The notes under the pieces are model-generated. The model was not told the origin of the DNA and ran no database searches. It saw only the letters and a list, made by a program, of their open reading frames with translations. Shown one piece after another: positions 5,651 through 5,747 of a stretch of 5,747 nucleotides of DNA. The position numbers were made by a program, and so were the translations under genes. Each line of letters begins with the position of its first letter. The first letter of the stretch is position 1. Origin of the DNA: Synechococcales cyanobacterium PMM_0073 (GTDB lineage Bacteria > Cyanobacteriota > Cyanobacteriia > Elainellales > Elainellaceae); assembly GCA_949127695.1 (NCBI GenBank), contig CASBQH010000367.1, positions 1-5,747 on the forward strand, given 5' to 3'.

Positions 5651-5747
5651 TTAATCGCAGTCTAGCGACTCACGGGTATCACGCCCTGTCGTGGGGTTGA
5701 CGCCTGCCGCCGACTGACAGAGCAGCTTTTGCATGTCGCTACGCATC
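5651..5747 (-). CDS. C-terminal end of an unidentified protein, cut by the right edge
   Basis: On the minus strand an open frame enters from the right edge and ends with TAA at 5651-5653. It reads RSDMQKLLCQSAAGVNPTTG and then RDTRESLDCD before the stop. Its GC-rich third positions match the neighbouring genes, and the soluble, mixed composition looks like a real C-terminus. Its stop is only 16 bases from the stop of the membrane-protein gene, a normal convergent arrangement. In-frame ATGs at 5744-5746 and 5732-5734 would allow a peptide of about 30 residues, but a longer gene extending out of the window is more likely. Too little is visible to name a family. Confidence 0.45.
   Translation of the reverse strand, partial: MRSDMQKLLCQSAAGVNPTTGRDTRESLDCD

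Noticed and set aside
1..5747. CRISPR array, defence system, transposase, phage genes, tRNA or rRNA
   Set aside because: No repeat-spacer periodicity, no recognisable domains of these kinds and no conserved RNA cores were found on either strand.

Overview
The window comes from a cyanobacterium. The clearest evidence is a DnaG primase with the cyanobacterial N-terminus (MDIPRLHPDT) and CHC2 zinc finger. A TftA-type amidase/glucosaminidase protein, otherwise familiar from filamentous cyanobacteria, and a pentapeptide-repeat protein with a characteristic C-terminus (EEQRYYCCAWGG, PGGCEGIPN) support this. Third codon positions are GC-rich. I found no exact copy of the octamer GCGATCGC (HIP1) by eye, although it is abundant in many cyanobacteria. 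A Leptolyngbya-like filamentous lineage would fit, but that is a guess. This reads as ordinary chromosome: no transposase, integrase, CRISPR array, toxin-antitoxin pair, rRNA or tRNA was seen.

Layout. (1) 1-543, plus strand: 3' part of a pentapeptide-repeat protein cut by the left edge. (2) 544-856: intergenic, with several small dyads and a TTGACA-like hexamer. (3) About 857-1414, plus: a stand-alone remnant of a histidine-kinase ATPase domain, without a phospho-acceptor domain and with degenerate ATP-binding motifs. (4) 1423-2760, minus: TftA-like cell-wall protein, convergent with the previous gene and separated from it by 8 bases. (5) 2761-3090: divergent control region holding a good ribosome binding site for tftA, three TACAGG boxes, and a near-perfect inverted repeat with 30-base arms. 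(6) 3091-5031, plus: dnaG. (7) 5032-5214: spacer with a possible weak terminator and an AT-rich dyad. (8) 5215-5634, plus: an unrecognised small single-pass membrane protein with tyrosine-proline pentads and a Lys/Asp tail. (9) 5651-5747, minus: the C-terminal end of an unidentified gene cut by the right edge.

The genes do not form an operon or an evident joint pathway; each seems to be its own transcription unit. dnaG is a replication housekeeping gene and tftA is a cell-wall or cell-shape gene. No complete undescribed system is visible. The points most worth a second look are two apparent pseudoenzyme domains (the TftA amidase domain and the orphan kinase ATPase domain), the Tyr/Pro-pentad membrane protein, and the hairpin repeat between tftA and dnaG.
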